From Mycolicibacterium septicum DSM 44393 (GTDB taxonomy: Bacteria; Actinomycetota; Actinomycetes; Mycobacteriales; Mycobacteriaceae), in the NCBI RefSeq assembly GCF_000455325.1, contig NZ_HG322952.1, forward strand, positions 800,382 to 864,381: a DNA stretch of 64,000 bases. Reading direction: 5' to 3'. Under the pieces are notes generated by a model that was not told the DNA's origin, searched no databases, and saw only the letters and a program-made list of their open reading frames with translations. A program made the translations under genes and the position numbers. Positions 16,377 to 24,176 of the stretch are shown here, piece by piece (within the stretch, counting starts at the first letter, position 1; each line of letters starts with the position of its first letter).

Positions 16377-16619
16377 TCAGCGGCGCACGGTTGGGCTGTG
16401 CCCGACGACCGATCGCGCGCCCGGGTTGGCGGCCGGGGGACGGTTCTGCCGGAAACTCAAGCAGACGCCGAGGTTGCCGCCCACGCACGGCACCCCGTTG
16501 ACCGTGGGAACCGGACCGCCGGACCGATTCCCGGTCGGGTCGAGGGCCGCCGGCTCGGCGTTCACCGACGGTGCGAACACCACCGCCACTGCGCAGAGAC
16601 CGATCACCATCCGGCGCAT
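16377..16619 (-). CDS. Small secreted hypothetical protein
   Basis: This encodes 80 residues with an N-terminal signal peptide (MRRMVIGLCAVAVVFAPSVNA, probable cut after NA). The mature part of about 59 residues has two Cys (GVPCVGGNLGVCLS) that could form a disulfide. I know no function; short secreted proteins of this layout are common in mycobacteria. It is in the same direction as the tetR and YdcF-like genes around it, but the gaps give no firm operon link. Confidence 0.55.
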   Translation of the reverse strand: MRRMVIGLCAVAVVFAPSVNAEPAALDPTGNRSGGPVPTVNGVPCVGGNLGVCLSFRQNRPPAANPGARSVVGHSPTVRR

Positions 16620-16641
16620 ACCGGCAGCGTAACGCCGGCGG

Positions 16642-17211
16642 TCAGCCGATCGGCGTCAATGGGCTGAGCACATCACGCACGAATTGGGCGATGTTCACCG
16701 ACGGATTGCCGTCAGGGAAGCTCACTGTGGCCAGCACGGTGCCACCGGCATCGGCGAAGTTCTGGTCGGCGCGGCCCTGATGCGTCGAGGACGTCACCAC
16801 GATGATGCCCGTGGCACCCGCCTTCTTCGCCAGCGGAACCGAGAACTGCGCGTTCTGCACGGTGCTGTTGGCCCGGTCCTCCACGATGATGCGGCTGGCC
16901 GGAAGGCCAAGCATGACAAGCAGATTGCGCATCTGTGCGGCCTCGGTCTGACCGTTCTGCGGGTTGCCACCGGTGACGATGACGGGAGCCTGCGGAAACG
17001 CCTGAGCGATCGCCAGGCCGGTGAGGACGCGGTGATACAGGATGGCCCGCATCGAGCCGTCGGGCTTCAGCCCGTAGCCGAGGATGACGATGGCGGGTTC
17101 GGTGAAATCCTTGCCCGCCACGGGTGGGACTGCGTGTGCCGTCACCGGGCTGACGGTCAAGGTCAGTACGCACGCCAGCGCAATGACGAGAATCCTCAGC
17201 CAATTGCGCAT
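16642..17211 (-). CDS. YdcF family (DUF218) exported protein
   Basis: This encodes 189 residues with a signal peptide (RNWLRILVIALACVLTLTVS) followed by a DUF218/YdcF domain: AIVILGYGLKPDGSM, the SRIIVEDRANSTVQNAQFS segment and VVTSSTHQGRADQNF. These are the conserved Gly-, Asn- and His-containing loops of a fold proposed to bind nucleotides or act on envelope carriers. The ATG at 17211 follows AGGGGTGAG and gives a proper signal sequence; the longer in-frame start at 17253 would bury it. Substrate unknown. Confidence 0.85.
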   Translation of the reverse strand: MRNWLRILVIALACVLTLTVSPVTAHAVPPVAGKDFTEPAIVILGYGLKPDGSMRAILYHRVLTGLAIAQAFPQAPVIVTGGNPQNGQTEAAQMRNLLVMLGLPASRIIVEDRANSTVQNAQFSVPLAKKAGATGIIVVTSSTHQGRADQNFADAGGTVLATVSFPDGNPSVNIAQFVRDVLSPLTPIG

Positions 17212-17293
17212 CTCACCCCTAACGACTGCGACGCTTGTGAAGGTCGTGGCCAATGGGGTCGATGTTACCGATCTGGCGGATGTGGCGTCGGTG

Positions 17294-17977
17294 TCAGCCG
17301 GGCACGGTACTCACATACACCGTCTCGGGCCGGGTCACCGCCGCCACCTTGCCACCCGGCACCAGCACCGTCGTCCGCGACCGACGGCGGCGCACCGCCT
17401 CGGCAGTGGGTGCTTGCTCGGGGTCCCGCCCAGCCAGGTGGTGCAACAGCCGCAAGGTGGACCACAGCCCAGCCCCGGTGATCCCCCGCTCAGGGTCGAC
17501 CGACACCAGCGCACGAGCCACCGCGCGGTCGGTGAACAACCCATCGAACGCCCGACCCGCAGCTGCGGCGAGCATCGGACCGTGGCCGAACGGCATCGTC
17601 GCCGGGATGGGGTCTTCGGCCCGAACCAGCACTGCGTCCGCATCGGGCTCAGGAGTGTGCACCCGAGCCAGACACACCAGCGACACGGTGTGACCGCGCT
17701 CGTCGCGGCCGGGATCGGAGACGACGGTGATCGGGAAAGGCTCAGTGCCGCTGAGCACCTGGGCATGCGCACGCTCGGCGGCGATCCACGTGGCCGTCTG
17801 CGCGACCGTCTGTCCCCGGGCCGGATCCATCACCGCGCCGGGCAGCGACAGCTGCCCGGCGTGGGGGTCACGTTCACGGCGGTAGAGCACCAGGGCCGGG
17901 TCGTCTGGATCGTCGGTGATCGCCACGAGGTCCACCGACAGCCACATGCGCTGATCGTCTGCGGGTTCGGCGGGCAC
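17294..17977 (-). CDS. nrtR: NrtR-type Nudix-fold transcriptional regulator of NAD metabolism
   Basis: This encodes 227 residues with an N-terminal Nudix-like domain (VDLVAITDDPDDPALVLYRR ... AGQLSLPGAVMDP) and a C-terminal winged helix ending in LVPGGKVAAVTRP. The Nudix box is degenerate: the RExxEE catalytic core is replaced in the stretch TVAQTATWIAAERAHAQV, which fits a sensor that binds ADP-ribose instead of cleaving it, as in the NrtR repressors. It is the last gene of an operon with nadV (12 bp gap) and the PRPP-synthetase-like gene. The 26-bp palindrome in front of the operon is the likely binding site. Confidence 0.82.
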   Translation of the reverse strand: MPAEPADDQRMWLSVDLVAITDDPDDPALVLYRRERDPHAGQLSLPGAVMDPARGQTVAQTATWIAAERAHAQVLSGTEPFPITVVSDPGRDERGHTVSLVCLARVHTPEPDADAVLVRAEDPIPATMPFGHGPMLAAAAGRAFDGLFTDRAVARALVSVDPERGITGAGLWSTLRLLHHLAGRDPEQAPTAEAVRRRRSRTTVLVPGGKVAAVTRPETVYVSTVPG

Positions 17978-17989
17978 GATCCAACTCTG

Positions 17990-19531
17990 TCACGCCGCGT
18001 CCTCTCGTCGGGCCTTCGCCGCCAGGAACCGCGCCCAGCCGGCGCGAAGCTCGGCGCGCACTCCGGCGAATGTCGCGGCACCAACGAACCTGCCGTCCTC
18101 GAAGACCGTGCGCAACCGTGAGTTGGCCTCCTGGTCGGCGGTGGCCTGCTGCGTCAGCTCCAGTGAGCCGTCCATGCCGCCCAGCACCGCGAGCCGGCCG
18201 CGCGCCGAACGCTTGGTGCCCGAGTCTGTGACCGGGTCCTTGAAGATGTCGCGGCCCCGACCGTCGACCTGCACCCACGTCGCCTTGACCGCCAGGGAGA
18301 AGGTGTCCCGGGTGACGAACTGGTATGTGTACGAACCGAATCCGAATACCGGAACCGTGGACACATAACCCTGCCGCATCAGGTTCATGGTGATCGCGTC
18401 AGCTCGCTCGAAGTTGATCGAGTCGCCGTAGATCACGCCGACGTGCGGGTCCAGCTCGCGGTAACCGGCGGCGTTCTCGGTGGTTCCGAATGTCTCGGCC
18501 AGCAGGTTCACCACACCCCTGCGTTGCGGGCTGCCGGCCGGGGCCTGCGGGTCGCCGCACAGGATCAGCTCGGGATCACCAGAGTCAGGGCGGATCACCA
18601 GCTTTCCGTCACGCGCCATGATCGTGTCCTTGAGCGCGGGCAGGAACTCCGTCATCACCTGCCATAGATCCCAGCTGTCGCTGACCACCGAGACGATCCC
18701 CGACGGGTACAGATCCAGCAGCCGCTCGAACGTGGCCAGCTCCCCCTCGGGCCCGTTCGCCGTCATCACCGAGTGCTCGGTGGCAGGGACGGATCCGCCC
18801 AGCACGGTCCCCTCGGGCGATCCGGGGTAGAACCGGTCGATCCAACCCAGCGCTGACAGCGAGTCGGTTCCGGTGAAACTCAACAGGTGCGCGGCACCGC
18901 TGACCGACGCTGCACCCATGCCCGCCATGCCGCGGGCCGAGAAATCGTGGCCCTGCCAGTTGACGGCGGCTGGGTCGGCGCCGGAGGCTTCGGCGCGCTC
19001 GTCGAGCAGGCACCGGTTGCGCCAGGCCGTGGTGGCCGAGGTGATGGGCTGCCACAACGCGGCCGACAGATCGGTCTCGATGTAGTTGGTCAGCCAGAAG
19101 AACCGAGGCTCGGTGTTCTCCACCGTCAGGTACGGGATCCCCAGCGGGGTGACCGTCCCCTCCGGCAGCGCCCGGAACCGCAGCGGCAGCCGGCCGTAGC
19201 CGTGCAGCTGCCGGATGTGTTCGGAGCCAACGTTGTTCGGCCCCAGAATGTCGGCGACCCGCTCCTCGTAGGCCCGGCACACCTCGTCGATGTCGGCGTC
19301 GAAGAATGCCTGCCAGCGGACCGCGAGATCGGCCAGGTACGCCTGCAGCCCGAAGAACACCGTCCAGTCGACACCCGCCACCCGGCTGCCGCGCGCGGTC
19401 AGGTTGGAGTACACGACCTCGGTGCGGTCCGGGTACTGCCTGCGGTGATCGAGCTTGTACGCGTCGGTCTCCATCAGCACCGTCAGCGCATCCAGGGCCG
19501 TGCGGGTGTAGTCGCAGGGGTCGAAGCTCAT
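17990..19531 (-). CDS. nadV: Nicotinamide phosphoribosyltransferase
   Basis: This encodes a 513-residue enzyme of the NAMPT/NadV type, which makes NMN from nicotinamide and PRPP in the cytosol. Visible landmarks are METDAYKLDHRRQYPD near the N-terminus, the DFSARGMAGM segment, SVVSDSWDLWQVM, LVIRPDSGDPE and VIYGDSINFERA, which form the PRPP and nicotinamide sites in this family. The length fits NAMPT rather than the shorter nicotinate enzyme PncB. It starts 2 bp after the stop of the PRPP-synthetase-like gene, which would supply its co-substrate. Confidence 0.92.
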   Translation of the reverse strand: MSFDPCDYTRTALDALTVLMETDAYKLDHRRQYPDRTEVVYSNLTARGSRVAGVDWTVFFGLQAYLADLAVRWQAFFDADIDEVCRAYEERVADILGPNNVGSEHIRQLHGYGRLPLRFRALPEGTVTPLGIPYLTVENTEPRFFWLTNYIETDLSAALWQPITSATTAWRNRCLLDERAEASGADPAAVNWQGHDFSARGMAGMGAASVSGAAHLLSFTGTDSLSALGWIDRFYPGSPEGTVLGGSVPATEHSVMTANGPEGELATFERLLDLYPSGIVSVVSDSWDLWQVMTEFLPALKDTIMARDGKLVIRPDSGDPELILCGDPQAPAGSPQRRGVVNLLAETFGTTENAAGYRELDPHVGVIYGDSINFERADAITMNLMRQGYVSTVPVFGFGSYTYQFVTRDTFSLAVKATWVQVDGRGRDIFKDPVTDSGTKRSARGRLAVLGGMDGSLELTQQATADQEANSRLRTVFEDGRFVGAATFAGVRAELRAGWARFLAAKARREDAA

Positions 19532-19533
19532 GA

Positions 19534-20394
19534 TCAGTTCTCCTTTTCGGTCAGCACGGACAGGACGTGCCCGATCAGCGGCACCTGACGGACTTCAGTC
19601 GGCAGGGCATCCGGATCGACGCCGGCGCTGGTGTTCGCGGCGGTGATCGACGCGAAGTGAGTCAGTAGGTTCTCGCGCCAGCGCCCGGTGAACAGCCCGT
19701 GCGTCACCCACAAGTGCAGTTCGACGGCGGGCTCTGTCGCGCCGATCGCTTGGGCGAGACCGGCGAAAGTGCCTCCGCCGTCGCAGATGTCGTCGACCAG
19801 CAGGAACCGGCCCGCCCCCAGACCGTCTGGTGCGGTGAACCCCGACAGTGCCCCCGTCTTCGGGTCACGCATCTTGCCTGCGGTCAGCAACGTCACACCG
19901 AGCGCGTTCGCGACCGCGCCGGCGCGGTCGACGGCACCCTTGTCGGGCGCGATCACACCGTCCCAGGAGATCTCGGCGAGCGGCGAGGCCGCGATGAGCT
20001 CGGCGGCGCCGATGGAGTGGACCGTCGCCCCGTGAGCCGACGCGGCCGCAGCCCAGGCGCCGGAGTGCGGATCGGCCGCGATCACGTCGCGAATCCCGGT
20101 CGCCGCGGTCAGACGAGCGACACCCTGCGCGTCGTAAGTCGCGTCGTGATCACCACGCGCCGACGGCAGATACGGCATCACCAGGACCGGGTCCGCGTCC
20201 TGGTGAAAGGCGACCCACTGGGCGAGCGCGGCGAAATCCAGTGCGCCACCGGCGTTCCAGGCGATCGGGCGCCGACCGGAAGCCGGCTCGAGGTGACGGA
20301 CGGCGACGTCACCGCCGGGGTAGGCCTCGATGGCTCCGGGTGCGGCGTCCAACCGCCGGGTGACGGGATCGTAGGTGTGGAAGCTCAGGCTCAT
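19534..20394 (-). CDS. Ribose-phosphate pyrophosphokinase-like protein
   Basis: This encodes 286 residues of the PRPP synthetase/phosphoribosyltransferase fold: MPYLPSARGDHD (flexible-loop region), VIAADPHSGAW, VIAPDKGAVDRA and the PRPP-binding loop FLLVDDICDGGGTFAGLA. It is shorter than housekeeping Prs and is probably a dedicated PRPP source for NadV, a pairing also known in phages and other bacteria. I chose the ATG at 20394 because the longer frame would run through the palindromic operator just upstream. Confidence 0.85.
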   Translation of the reverse strand: MSLSFHTYDPVTRRLDAAPGAIEAYPGGDVAVRHLEPASGRRPIAWNAGGALDFAALAQWVAFHQDADPVLVMPYLPSARGDHDATYDAQGVARLTAATGIRDVIAADPHSGAWAAAASAHGATVHSIGAAELIAASPLAEISWDGVIAPDKGAVDRAGAVANALGVTLLTAGKMRDPKTGALSGFTAPDGLGAGRFLLVDDICDGGGTFAGLAQAIGATEPAVELHLWVTHGLFTGRWRENLLTHFASITAANTSAGVDPDALPTEVRQVPLIGHVLSVLTEKEN

Positions 20395-20410
20395 GACCGA
20401 AGCGTACCAG

Positions 20411-20436
20411 AGATACGGGCATATTTGCCCGTATCT
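20411..20436. promoter_or_regulatory. Palindromic operator of the prs-like/nadV/nrtR operon (probable NrtR box)
   Basis: There are perfect 11-bp arms, AGATACGGGCA and TGCCCGTATCT, around TATT. The element is 17 bp upstream of the operon's first ATG, so a bound protein would block the promoter or the start region. As the only regulator in the operon is NrtR-type, I infer that NrtR binds here and is released by ADP-ribose or a related compound. Confidence 0.75.
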
Positions 20437-20639
20437 TTCCCAAGGCACTGTTCCAGCCCCGTCGACGGCACGAGTTTTCCTCAGACAACAGCCATCAAGC
20501 CCTCACCAGCTCCTGTCCGTTGCCGTGCACGCTGGCTGGTTCAGCGGGGCCGCGCCTGCGGTTTCGCCCGAAAGTTGTGACCGGTAGGGAGCTTTACGCA
20601 CGCAGGGTGATCTGAACCGAACACCAGGAGGTGGATGCG

Positions 20640-21560
20640 ATGTCGATGGACAAGCTGATCGATAGGTACGCCGAGGCGATAACCGCAGAGGGGTACGGAT
20701 ATCTGGCCGCACTGGCAACGACGATCGTCTTCGCGGTGCTCTGGCGAATCGCGACGACTCCGCGGCGCCCGGCGGTGACCGAGCCGATCGGCGCCACCGA
20801 GCTGGCGTTCCTGCGGTCAGACGTCGCCCCGGTGGTGTCCTCGCTCGCAGGTCTGCGCGCCAGCGGACGAATCACCGCCGACGGACGGGTGGACCACGCC
20901 GTCCGCAGCCCGGAGACCGACCGGTTCACCGGTCAGGTACTGGAGCGGGCCGGCGCCGACCCAGGGCACACCGTGCCGGGTCTGTATGCCGCAGCTCGGG
21001 ACGAGCTCGCGGCGCTGGAGGAGGAGTTGAGCCGGCGCGGCCTGGCGCGAACCCGGGCCGAACGGGCCCGCATGCGCTGGGGCGCAGCGCCATCGATCTT
21101 GGTGATGGCGGTCGGCATCGGTTACGCCATCTATCTGCTGACGTCGTTGTCAGACCACCCGATCCACGCGGTCACGTTCACCGCGGTGGTGCTCGCCACG
21201 GTCCTGTACGGGGTCTTCGTGCTCCCCCACCTGCTCGGAGCGAATCGCCTGACCCGCGCAGGCCGTCGTCTGCTCGCCGCCCGGCAGAAGGAACTGGCTT
21301 ATCTGGAACCCGCGAAACAGCCCGCCTTCGACACCTACGGTCCTGCTGCGGTGGCGCTGTCGGTGGCGCTGTTCGGAACCGGCGCGCTCTGGGCGATCGA
21401 CCGCGACTACTCGTCGTCTGTAGAACTCGCCGGAGGCGACTCCGGTGGCGGCACCGACGGTTCCTGCTGTGGGGGCGCCTCCTGCGGGGGCGACGGCGGC
21501 GGTGGAGGTGGCTGCGGGAGCGGTTGCGGAGGTGGCTGTGGCGGAGGTTGCGGCGGATGA
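20640..21560 (+). CDS. TIGR04222-type membrane protein with Cys/Gly-rich tail
   Basis: This encodes 306 residues: a first membrane segment (GYLAALATTIVFAVLWRIA), a soluble region with ELAFLRSDVAPVVSSLAGLR, two central membrane segments around 160-210 (SILVMAVGIGYAIYLL; VVLATVLYGVFVLPHLL), another at about 245-260, and a C-terminal tail of some 45 residues that is almost only Gly and Cys with seven Cys (SCCGG, SCGG, GGCGSGCGGGCGGGCGG). The layout fits TIGR04222 proteins. The ATG at 20640 has an AGGAGG site 8 bases upstream. Its stop overlaps the DUF692 gene (ATGA). The Cys tail is the probable substrate of that enzyme. Confidence 0.85.
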   Translation: MSMDKLIDRYAEAITAEGYGYLAALATTIVFAVLWRIATTPRRPAVTEPIGATELAFLRSDVAPVVSSLAGLRASGRITADGRVDHAVRSPETDRFTGQVLERAGADPGHTVPGLYAAARDELAALEEELSRRGLARTRAERARMRWGAAPSILVMAVGIGYAIYLLTSLSDHPIHAVTFTAVVLATVLYGVFVLPHLLGANRLTRAGRRLLAARQKELAYLEPAKQPAFDTYGPAAVALSVALFGTGALWAIDRDYSSSVELAGGDSGGGTDGSCCGGASCGGDGGGGGGCGSGCGGGCGGGCGG

Positions 21561-22423
21561 GCACCACGACCCGTACCGTGCCCGCCCTGGGCGATGTGGG
21601 TATCGGCTGGCGACGTGAGATCGCCGGGGTGGTCGCCGATCTGCGGCCCGGGTTCTGCGAGGTGATCGCCGAGGCGATCCCGATTCGCCGCCGTCAGGCC
21701 CGACCGGACCCGGCCCTGGCGGATCTGGCCGCCCGCGGCGTTCCGGTGGTCCCGCACGGCGTCGCACTCTCTCTGGGCGGTGCGGAACCCGTGCAGCCCA
21801 AGCGAGTCCGGCGGCTGGCCGCCTGCGCACGAGCACTCGGCGCTCCGGTGGTCAGTGAGCACATCGCCTTTGTCCGGGCCGACGGGATCGAGGCCGGGCA
21901 TCTGCTGCCGGTGCCCCGCACCCGGGAGGCCCTCGACGTGTTGGCGGCCAACATCGACCGCACCCGGCGCGAACTGCCGGTGCCGCTGGCTGTGGAGAAC
22001 ATCGCCGCCTTCGTCGAGTGGCCGGAGTCCGATCTCACCGAATCGGAGTTCCTCACCGAACTGGTGGAACGCACCGGCGTGCTGCTGGTCCTGGACGTGG
22101 CGAACGTGTACGCCAACGCCCGCAACCGCGGGCGCGATCCACTCGGGGAGCTGACCCGGCTGCCGGTGGAACAGGTGGCCTACAGCCACGTCGCCGGCGG
22201 CCGGGAGGGCGCGGATTTCTACCACGACACACATACCGATCGGACTCCGTTGGAGGTGCTGGACCTGGTCACCGCGCTGCGGGAGCGGGTCGACACCCCG
22301 TTCATGCTGGAGCGCGACGGCCGGTTCCCGCCCGCGGCAGAACTTTTCGACGAGTTGGACGCGATCTCCGCGGCCGCGGGGGCCGCTCCGATCACCTCCC
22401 GGGCACGAAAGGCGTGGGCATGA
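21557..22423 (+). CDS. DUF692 / MNIO family multinuclear non-haem iron enzyme
   Basis: This encodes a 288-residue TIM-barrel protein of the DUF692 family, now known as multinuclear non-haem iron-dependent oxidative enzymes (MbnB, TglH and relatives), which modify Cys residues of ribosomal peptides. Family landmarks: VGIGWRREIAGVV, VPVVPHGVALSLG, SEHIAFVRADG (metal His/Glu), VENIAAF, LVLDVANVYANARN, YSHVAGGRE and FMLERDG near the C-terminus. The start overlaps the stop of the Cys/Gly-tailed membrane protein, and the stop overlaps the next small gene, so it is tightly coupled to both. The likely target is the Cys-rich tail. Confidence 0.9.
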   Translation: MSTTTRTVPALGDVGIGWRREIAGVVADLRPGFCEVIAEAIPIRRRQARPDPALADLAARGVPVVPHGVALSLGGAEPVQPKRVRRLAACARALGAPVVSEHIAFVRADGIEAGHLLPVPRTREALDVLAANIDRTRRELPVPLAVENIAAFVEWPESDLTESEFLTELVERTGVLLVLDVANVYANARNRGRDPLGELTRLPVEQVAYSHVAGGREGADFYHDTHTDRTPLEVLDLVTALRERVDTPFMLERDGRFPPAAELFDELDAISAAAGAAPITSRARKAWA

Positions 22424-22644
22424 GAGACACATTGGCGCAGCGTCAGGAGGCCTTGGTGCGGGCATTGGTGGCCGGCGGCCCGGTGCCGCCGGGCTTCGAT
22501 CCGGCAGCGGTGGCCGCAGCCGGCGAGGTGTGCCGCCACAAACGCGACGCGCACGCGGGTAGCACCACTCGCCGACGCTGGTGGTGGTCGTTGTGCCGCC
22601 GAAACACGGACAGGGCTGACCAGCGTGACACGATGGTCAGATGA
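22420..22644 (+). CDS. Small SCO6045-like partner protein
   Basis: This encodes 74 residues: TLAQRQEALVRALVAGGPVP, then PGFDPAAVAAAGEVCRHKRD and a basic, Trp-rich end. The GGPVPPGFD...KR pattern is one I associate with small SCO6045-like proteins found beside DUF692 genes; I hold this family name with moderate certainty. It overlaps both neighbours by ATGA, so it is translated with them and may serve as a peptide-recognition or scaffold partner for the DUF692 enzyme. DUF692 enzymes often need such a small partner. Confidence 0.65.
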   Translation: MRDTLAQRQEALVRALVAGGPVPPGFDPAAVAAAGEVCRHKRDAHAGSTTRRRWWWSLCRRNTDRADQRDTMVR

Positions 22645-23462
22645 GTGACTGGACGAGGGGAAGACTTTTCGGCGCTTTGAAAGCGGCCGGAGCGGCTTCG
22701 ATGGTGGGTTGTGCGTTGATGCTGGGTGCCGGTGCCGCGCAGGCGGATCCGGCGCCGTTCGAGCCGCCGAGGCTCGTACCTGCCGACGGCGCGACCGTCG
22801 GCGTGGCCCAGCCGATCATCATCAACTTCCCGGGCCCCGTCGAAGATGCCGGCGCCACCGAAAACTCCATCCACGTCTCGTCGGTGCCGGAAGTTCCCGG
22901 CAAGTTCTACTGGATCACCCCCACGCAACTGCGCTGGCGTCCGCTGAGCTTCTGGCCCGCCCACACCGCGGTCACCGTCGATGCCGGCGGCACGGTGTCC
23001 AACTTCACCACCGGGGACACCCTGGTGGCCACCGCCAACGACGCCACCCACCAACTGACCGTCACCCGCAACGGGGCCGTGGAGAAAACCATCCCGATGT
23101 CGATGGGCATGGCGTCCGGTGGCCGCCAGACTCCGAACGGCACCTTCTACGTCCAAGAAAAGATGCCCTCGGTGGTGATGGATTCGTCGACCTATGGCGT
23201 CCCGGTCAACTCTGCGAACGGATACAAACTGACGGTCGATCTGGCGGTCCGCTTCGACGACAGCGGCGACTTCGTGCACAGCGCTCCGTGGTCTGTCGCC
23301 GATCAGGGCAAGCGCAACGTCAGTCACGGCTGTATCAACATCAGCCCCGCCAACGCGAGGTGGTTCTTCGACACCTTCGGCCCCGGCGATCCCATCGTCG
23401 TGCAGAACTCCTCCGGCGGCACGTACTCCCGGTACGACGGTTCCAACGATTGGCAGATCTAG
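22641..23462 (+). CDS. L,D-transpeptidase (YkuD), exported
   Basis: This encodes 273 residues with a signal sequence (MVGCALMLGAGAAQA), an Ig-like mycobacterial domain (about 50-130) and a YkuD catalytic domain with SHGCINIS (His229, Cys231). It cross-links peptidoglycan by 3-3 bonds in the periplasm. It has the one-Ig-domain size of the smaller mycobacterial Ldt enzymes. Its ATG overlaps the stop of the SCO6045-like gene by ATGA, so it is formally the fourth gene of the cassette, though this may reflect chance packing rather than a shared job. Confidence 0.92.
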   Translation: MSDWTRGRLFGALKAAGAASMVGCALMLGAGAAQADPAPFEPPRLVPADGATVGVAQPIIINFPGPVEDAGATENSIHVSSVPEVPGKFYWITPTQLRWRPLSFWPAHTAVTVDAGGTVSNFTTGDTLVATANDATHQLTVTRNGAVEKTIPMSMGMASGGRQTPNGTFYVQEKMPSVVMDSSTYGVPVNSANGYKLTVDLAVRFDDSGDFVHSAPWSVADQGKRNVSHGCINISPANARWFFDTFGPGDPIVVQNSSGGTYSRYDGSNDWQI

Positions 23463-23566
23463 CCGAGAAGGGCCGCAGCGTTCCGACGATCGTCGAGAGC
23501 AGTCGATCTGACGTCGTTGCGGCCCTCGGCGTTTCTCCGGGCCCGAACGCGCGAACCCCCAGAAAC

Positions 23567-23593
23567 AGAAAAACCCGCTACGGGTAGCGGGTT
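23567..23593 (-). terminator. Intrinsic terminator downstream of the tRNA-Phe gene (minus strand)
   Basis: The stem AACCCGCTA/TAGCGGGTT (9 bp, 4-base loop) is followed on the minus strand by a run of five T. It lies between the L,D-transpeptidase gene and the tRNA-Phe gene, and would end transcription of the three minus-strand tRNAs. Confidence 0.8.
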
Positions 23594-23600
23594 CTCTCAG

Positions 23601-23674
23601 TGGCCAGGGCCGGGATCGAACCGGCGACCTTCCGCTTTTCAGGCGGACGCTCGTACCAACTGAGCTACCTGGCC
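23601..23674 (-). tRNA. tRNA-Phe (GAA)
   Basis: The minus strand folds as a full cloverleaf with GGCCAGG acceptor paired to CCTGGCC, D-arm GCTCAGTTGGTACGAGC, anticodon loop CTGAAAA (anticodon GAA), and T-arm with GGTTCGATCC. The discriminator is A. CCA is not encoded. It is the last tRNA of a three-gene minus-strand group. Confidence 0.95.
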
Positions 23675-23718
23675 GGAAGGCACCGGCTCTCGCAAACCGA
23701 ACTGCCTCGCCGTGATGG

Positions 23719-23792
23719 CGACCCTGACGGGACTCGAACCCGCGACCTCCGCCGTGACAGGGCGGCGCGCTAACCAACTGCGCCACAGGGCC
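23719..23792 (-). tRNA. tRNA-Asp (GTC)
   Basis: The minus-strand cloverleaf has acceptor GGCCCTG pairing with CAGGGTC, D-arm GCGCAGTTGGTTAGCGC, anticodon stem CCGCC/GGCGG with loop CTGTCAC (anticodon GTC) and T-arm GCGGGTTCGAGTCCCGT. The discriminator is G, the usual choice for Asp. CCA is not encoded. Confidence 0.95.
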
Positions 23793-23838
23793 TTGCTTTC
23801 CTGCTTACTGCATATGTTCCAACGTTACCGTTGTCACG

Positions 23839-23911
23839 TACCCCCAACGGGATTCGAACCCGTGCTACCGCCGTGAAAGGGCGGCGTCCTAGGCCACTAG
23901 ACGATGGGGGC
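23839..23911 (-). tRNA. tRNA-Glu (TTC)
   Basis: The minus-strand cloverleaf has acceptor GCCCCCA pairing with TGGGGGT, anticodon stem CCGCC/GGCGG with loop CTTTCAC (anticodon TTC), and T-arm CACGGGTTCGAATCCCGT. It is the first gene of the minus-strand group and is divergent from the tRNA-Lys gene. Confidence 0.95.
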
Positions 23912-24044
23912 CTAATCCGAATCTCTCCGGGGTGTTCACAACGTGTCCGTTGGGAGCTTCGATAGCTTAGGGTACGGATGCCCAAATCTTCAAACCCGGT
24001 GGTCGCAACACCAATTTCCTCCATCTTGTACCCTGTCTTCTCGC

Positions 24045-24117
24045 GCCCCTATAGCTCAGTTGGTAGAGCTACGGACTTTTAATCCGCAGGTCGTAGGTTC
24101 GAGCCCTACTGGGGGCA
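24045..24117 (+). tRNA. tRNA-Lys (TTT)
   Basis: The plus-strand cloverleaf has acceptor GCCCCTA paired to TGGGGGC with a T-G pair, D-arm AGCTCAGTTGGTAGAGCT, anticodon loop CTTTTAA (anticodon TTT) and T-arm GTAGGTTCGAGCCCTAC. CCA is encoded directly after (24118-24120), unlike the other three tRNAs here. Confidence 0.95.
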
Positions 24118-24123
24118 CCACAC

Positions 24124-24141
24124 ACCCGCCGCAAGGCGGGT
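24124..24141 (+). terminator. Hairpin after tRNA-Lys, possible terminator
   Basis: ACCCGCC and GGCGGGT form a 7-bp stem with a GCAA tetraloop right after the tRNA-Lys CCA end. There is no T-run, so it may be a U-less terminator of the kind common in mycobacteria or a 3' processing boundary. Confidence 0.4.
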
Positions 24142-24176
24142 CACGGTGCGGCCGAAATGCTCCGCGCACCGCCCGT

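Noticed and set aside
22443..23786. A 447-codon minus-strand frame
   Set aside because: It runs through two tRNA genes and a terminator and opposite the L,D-transpeptidase gene, so it cannot be a gene.
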